A stretch of DNA of 44,919 bases from Roseburia sp. (GTDB lineage: Bacteria; Bacillota; Clostridia; Lachnospirales; Lachnospiraceae). The first letter of the stretch is position 1. The number at the start of each line of letters is the position of its first letter. The position numbers were made by a program, and so were the translations under genes. Location of the stretch: positions 1 through 44,919 of the forward strand of contig JAFYVJ010000060.1 in the NCBI GenBank assembly GCA_017549185.1. Reading direction: 5' to 3'. The notes under the pieces are model-generated. The model worked only from the letters and a program-made list of their open reading frames with translations. It ran no database searches and had not been told where the DNA came from. Positions 43,433 through 44,919 of this stretch are shown piece by piece.

Positions 43433-44758
43433 TTAGTAACTATACAGAACACCATCTTTTGTTACACGTGCATAGATAAGTGGCTGTTCTTTTGGTTTCT
43501 CATCACCGATGACAACTGCTTCATGATATCGTTTTACTGCTGCCTCAAACAACTCCGGTTTTGTCGTATACATAGTAGCTAAAACGTCACCTTTTACTAC
43601 CTTCGCTCCGGTTTTTTTATGAATAATAATTCCTGCTGTAAAATCAATCTCACTATCAATTGTAATTCTTCCCGCACCTAGCATAGAAGATGCTATACCA
43701 CAGCTTTCTGTATTCATAGATACAATATATCCTTCTTTTTCCGCTAATACATCAAACGTATGTGTCGCCTTCTCAAATTTTTCTGTATCACGGATATAGT
43801 CTGCATCTCCACCCTGTGCGTCTACCATCGCTACCAGACGTTCTAGTGCACTACCATCTGCAATAGCTGTTTTTGCTTTTTCGATACATTCCTCAATCTC
43901 ACCTGCACCTGCAAGGAAAAGCATATTTCCAGCCAAATTCACGCACACTTCCGTAAAATCCTCTGGTCCATTTCCTTTTAAAGTATTCACTGCTTCTATC
44001 ACTTCTAAACTATTACCAATGTTATTACCTAGTGGAATATCCATATTTGTAATTAACGCTGCCGTTCTTCTGCCTGCGTTTTCGCCGATTTTAACCATCT
44101 CTTCAGCTAATGCGATAGAATCTTCAACGGTCTTCATAAAAGCTCCGCTTCCGGTCTTTACGTCCAACAGAATGCTATCATTTCCTGCCGCCAGTTTCTT
44201 ACTCATAATAGACACTGCAATCAGCGGAATACTGTCTACCGTTGCCGTCACATCTCGGAGTGCATATAATTTTTTATCTGCTGGTGCCAGATTACCTGAC
44301 TGGCCTACAATACTTAATCCTGTTTTATTTACCACATTAAAAAATTCTTCTTGGGTCAATGCTGTTCTCATGCCAGGAATAGATTCCATTTTATCAATCG
44401 TTCCACCGGTATGTCCCAATCCTCGTCCAGACATTTTTGCCACTTTCGCACCACATGCTGCTACAATAGGTCCAATTACCAAAGACGTTTTATCACCGAC
44501 ACCTCCTGTAGAATGTTTATCCACTTTCATCCCTGAAATACCTGACAAATCCACCATATCACCAGAATGCGCCACTGCCTGTGTCATTGCAACAGTTTCT
44601 TCCTCTGTCATCCCTCTAAAATAAACTGCCATAAGAAATGCTGACATCTGATAATCCGGTATATTGCCTGCTACATATTCCTTAATCATATCATTAATTT
44701 CTGCTTCTGTCAGCGATTCTCCGTTTCTCTTTTTAGCAATTAAGTCATACATTCTCAT
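43433..44758 (-). CDS. pdp: Pyrimidine-nucleoside phosphorylase
   Basis: A 441-residue enzyme that cleaves uridine, thymidine and deoxyuridine with phosphate to the base and a pentose-1-phosphate, in pyrimidine salvage. The phosphate-binding signature KHSTGGVGDKTSLVIGPIVAACGAKVAKMSGRGLGHTGGTIDKMESIPG is complete, and the helical N-terminus with QMSAFLMAVYFRGM is typical. Full length. AAGGAGG lies before the ATG. A hairpin GGTAGT/ACTACC is visible in the upstream 160 bp, together with TATACT at 44882-44887 as a weak -10, but the promoter is uncertain because the window ends there. Confidence 0.97.
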   Translation of the reverse strand: MRMYDLIAKKRNGESLTEAEINDMIKEYVAGNIPDYQMSAFLMAVYFRGMTEEETVAMTQAVAHSGDMVDLSGISGMKVDKHSTGGVGDKTSLVIGPIVAACGAKVAKMSGRGLGHTGGTIDKMESIPGMRTALTQEEFFNVVNKTGLSIVGQSGNLAPADKKLYALRDVTATVDSIPLIAVSIMSKKLAAGNDSILLDVKTGSGAFMKTVEDSIALAEEMVKIGENAGRRTAALITNMDIPLGNNIGNSLEVIEAVNTLKGNGPEDFTEVCVNLAGNMLFLAGAGEIEECIEKAKTAIADGSALERLVAMVDAQGGDADYIRDTEKFEKATHTFDVLAEKEGYIVSMNTESCGIASSMLGAGRITIDSEIDFTAGIIIHKKTGAKVVKGDVLATMYTTKPELFEAAVKRYHEAVVIGDEKPKEQPLIYARVTKDGVLYSY

Positions 44759-44919
44759 AGTTAATCCTCCTTGTCTTGCGAGGTAGTGTCAAATCTACTA
44801 CCTTTTTTATTTTTTAAACCTTATATTTTCAAGGAATTCTCACATTTTTGCACAAAAAAGGTGATTACCCCCTAAATCACTAGTATAATTGAATCTGCGA
44901 AAACACAATTATCCGTATA

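Noticed and set aside
44019-44624. Plus-strand open frame of 201 codons inside pdp
   Set aside because: Antisense to a complete, conserved phosphorylase; no ribosome binding site.
1-44919. tRNA, rRNA, CRISPR array, prophage or toxin-antitoxin pair
   Set aside because: I looked at all gaps and found no cloverleaf, no regularly spaced repeat-spacer array, and no phage or toxin-antitoxin gene pair.

Overview
This window looks like chromosomal DNA from a spore-forming, low-GC Firmicute, most likely a member of the Lachnospiraceae (Clostridia). The evidence is the A+T-rich sequence, strong Gram-positive ribosome binding sites, sporulation genes (spoIIE, yabP, yabQ, spoVG, a CotS-like coat kinase relative), a T-box leader, an archaeal-type prolyl-tRNA synthetase, and several small proteins typical of that family. 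It is mostly core chromosome. The only gene that looks mobile is an Rpn-type nuclease at the left edge. I found no tRNA, rRNA, CRISPR array or intact insertion sequence.

Layout. Almost everything is on the minus strand, so transcription runs from high to low coordinates; one plus-strand island covers 33.8-38.9 kb. Read along the minus strand from the right, the groups are: pyrimidine-nucleoside phosphorylase with two small unknown proteins and a large surface protein (39.9-44.8 kb); an HPr-like protein behind a Fur-box-like dyad, and a lysine-rich protein (39.0-39.8 kb); then, beyond the plus island, glgC-glgD-spoVG (30.8-33.6 kb); pth-mfd (26.5-30.7 kb); a PrsA-like lipoprotein, a shikimate-kinase-like protein and an M23 peptidase (23.1-26.3 kb); murA; metK behind a SAM riboswitch (20.1-21.6 kb); a sensor kinase/response regulator pair and an O-antigen-ligase-like membrane protein (16.0-19.9 kb); rluA-proS-cca with a CotS-like protein and a PEGA lipoprotein behind a proline-type T-box (9.5-15.9 kb); and the conserved sporulation/division block hup-rqcP-yabP-yabQ-divIC followed by spoIIE-tilS-hpt-ftsH (1.6-9.4 kb). 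The plus-strand island carries murC, a DnaD-domain protein, a DnaC-like ATPase and a PRPP synthetase.

How the genes work together. murA, murC and the M23 peptidase serve the cell wall. The DnaD-domain and DnaC-like proteins form a likely helicase-loading pair, and two back-to-back pairs of DnaA boxes lie just upstream of them. spoIIE has a promoter with the 21-bp spacer and 0A-box-like sites known from Spo0A-activated promoters. The T-box probably ties rluA-proS expression to proline-tRNA charging, and the riboswitch ties metK to SAM level.

The most interesting signals are non-coding or residue-level: tandem DnaA boxes ahead of the primosome genes; a family of short inverted repeats (core TAACTATTCAG) that sits at gene 3' ends and sometimes forms the stop codon; an 87-bp repeat found twice next to terminators; a duplicated 3' end of the response-regulator gene; a Walker B Asp-to-His change in FtsH; and several family members with altered active sites (CotS-like, AroK-like, HPr-like, and a C39-like domain). 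No wholly new multi-gene system is evident.
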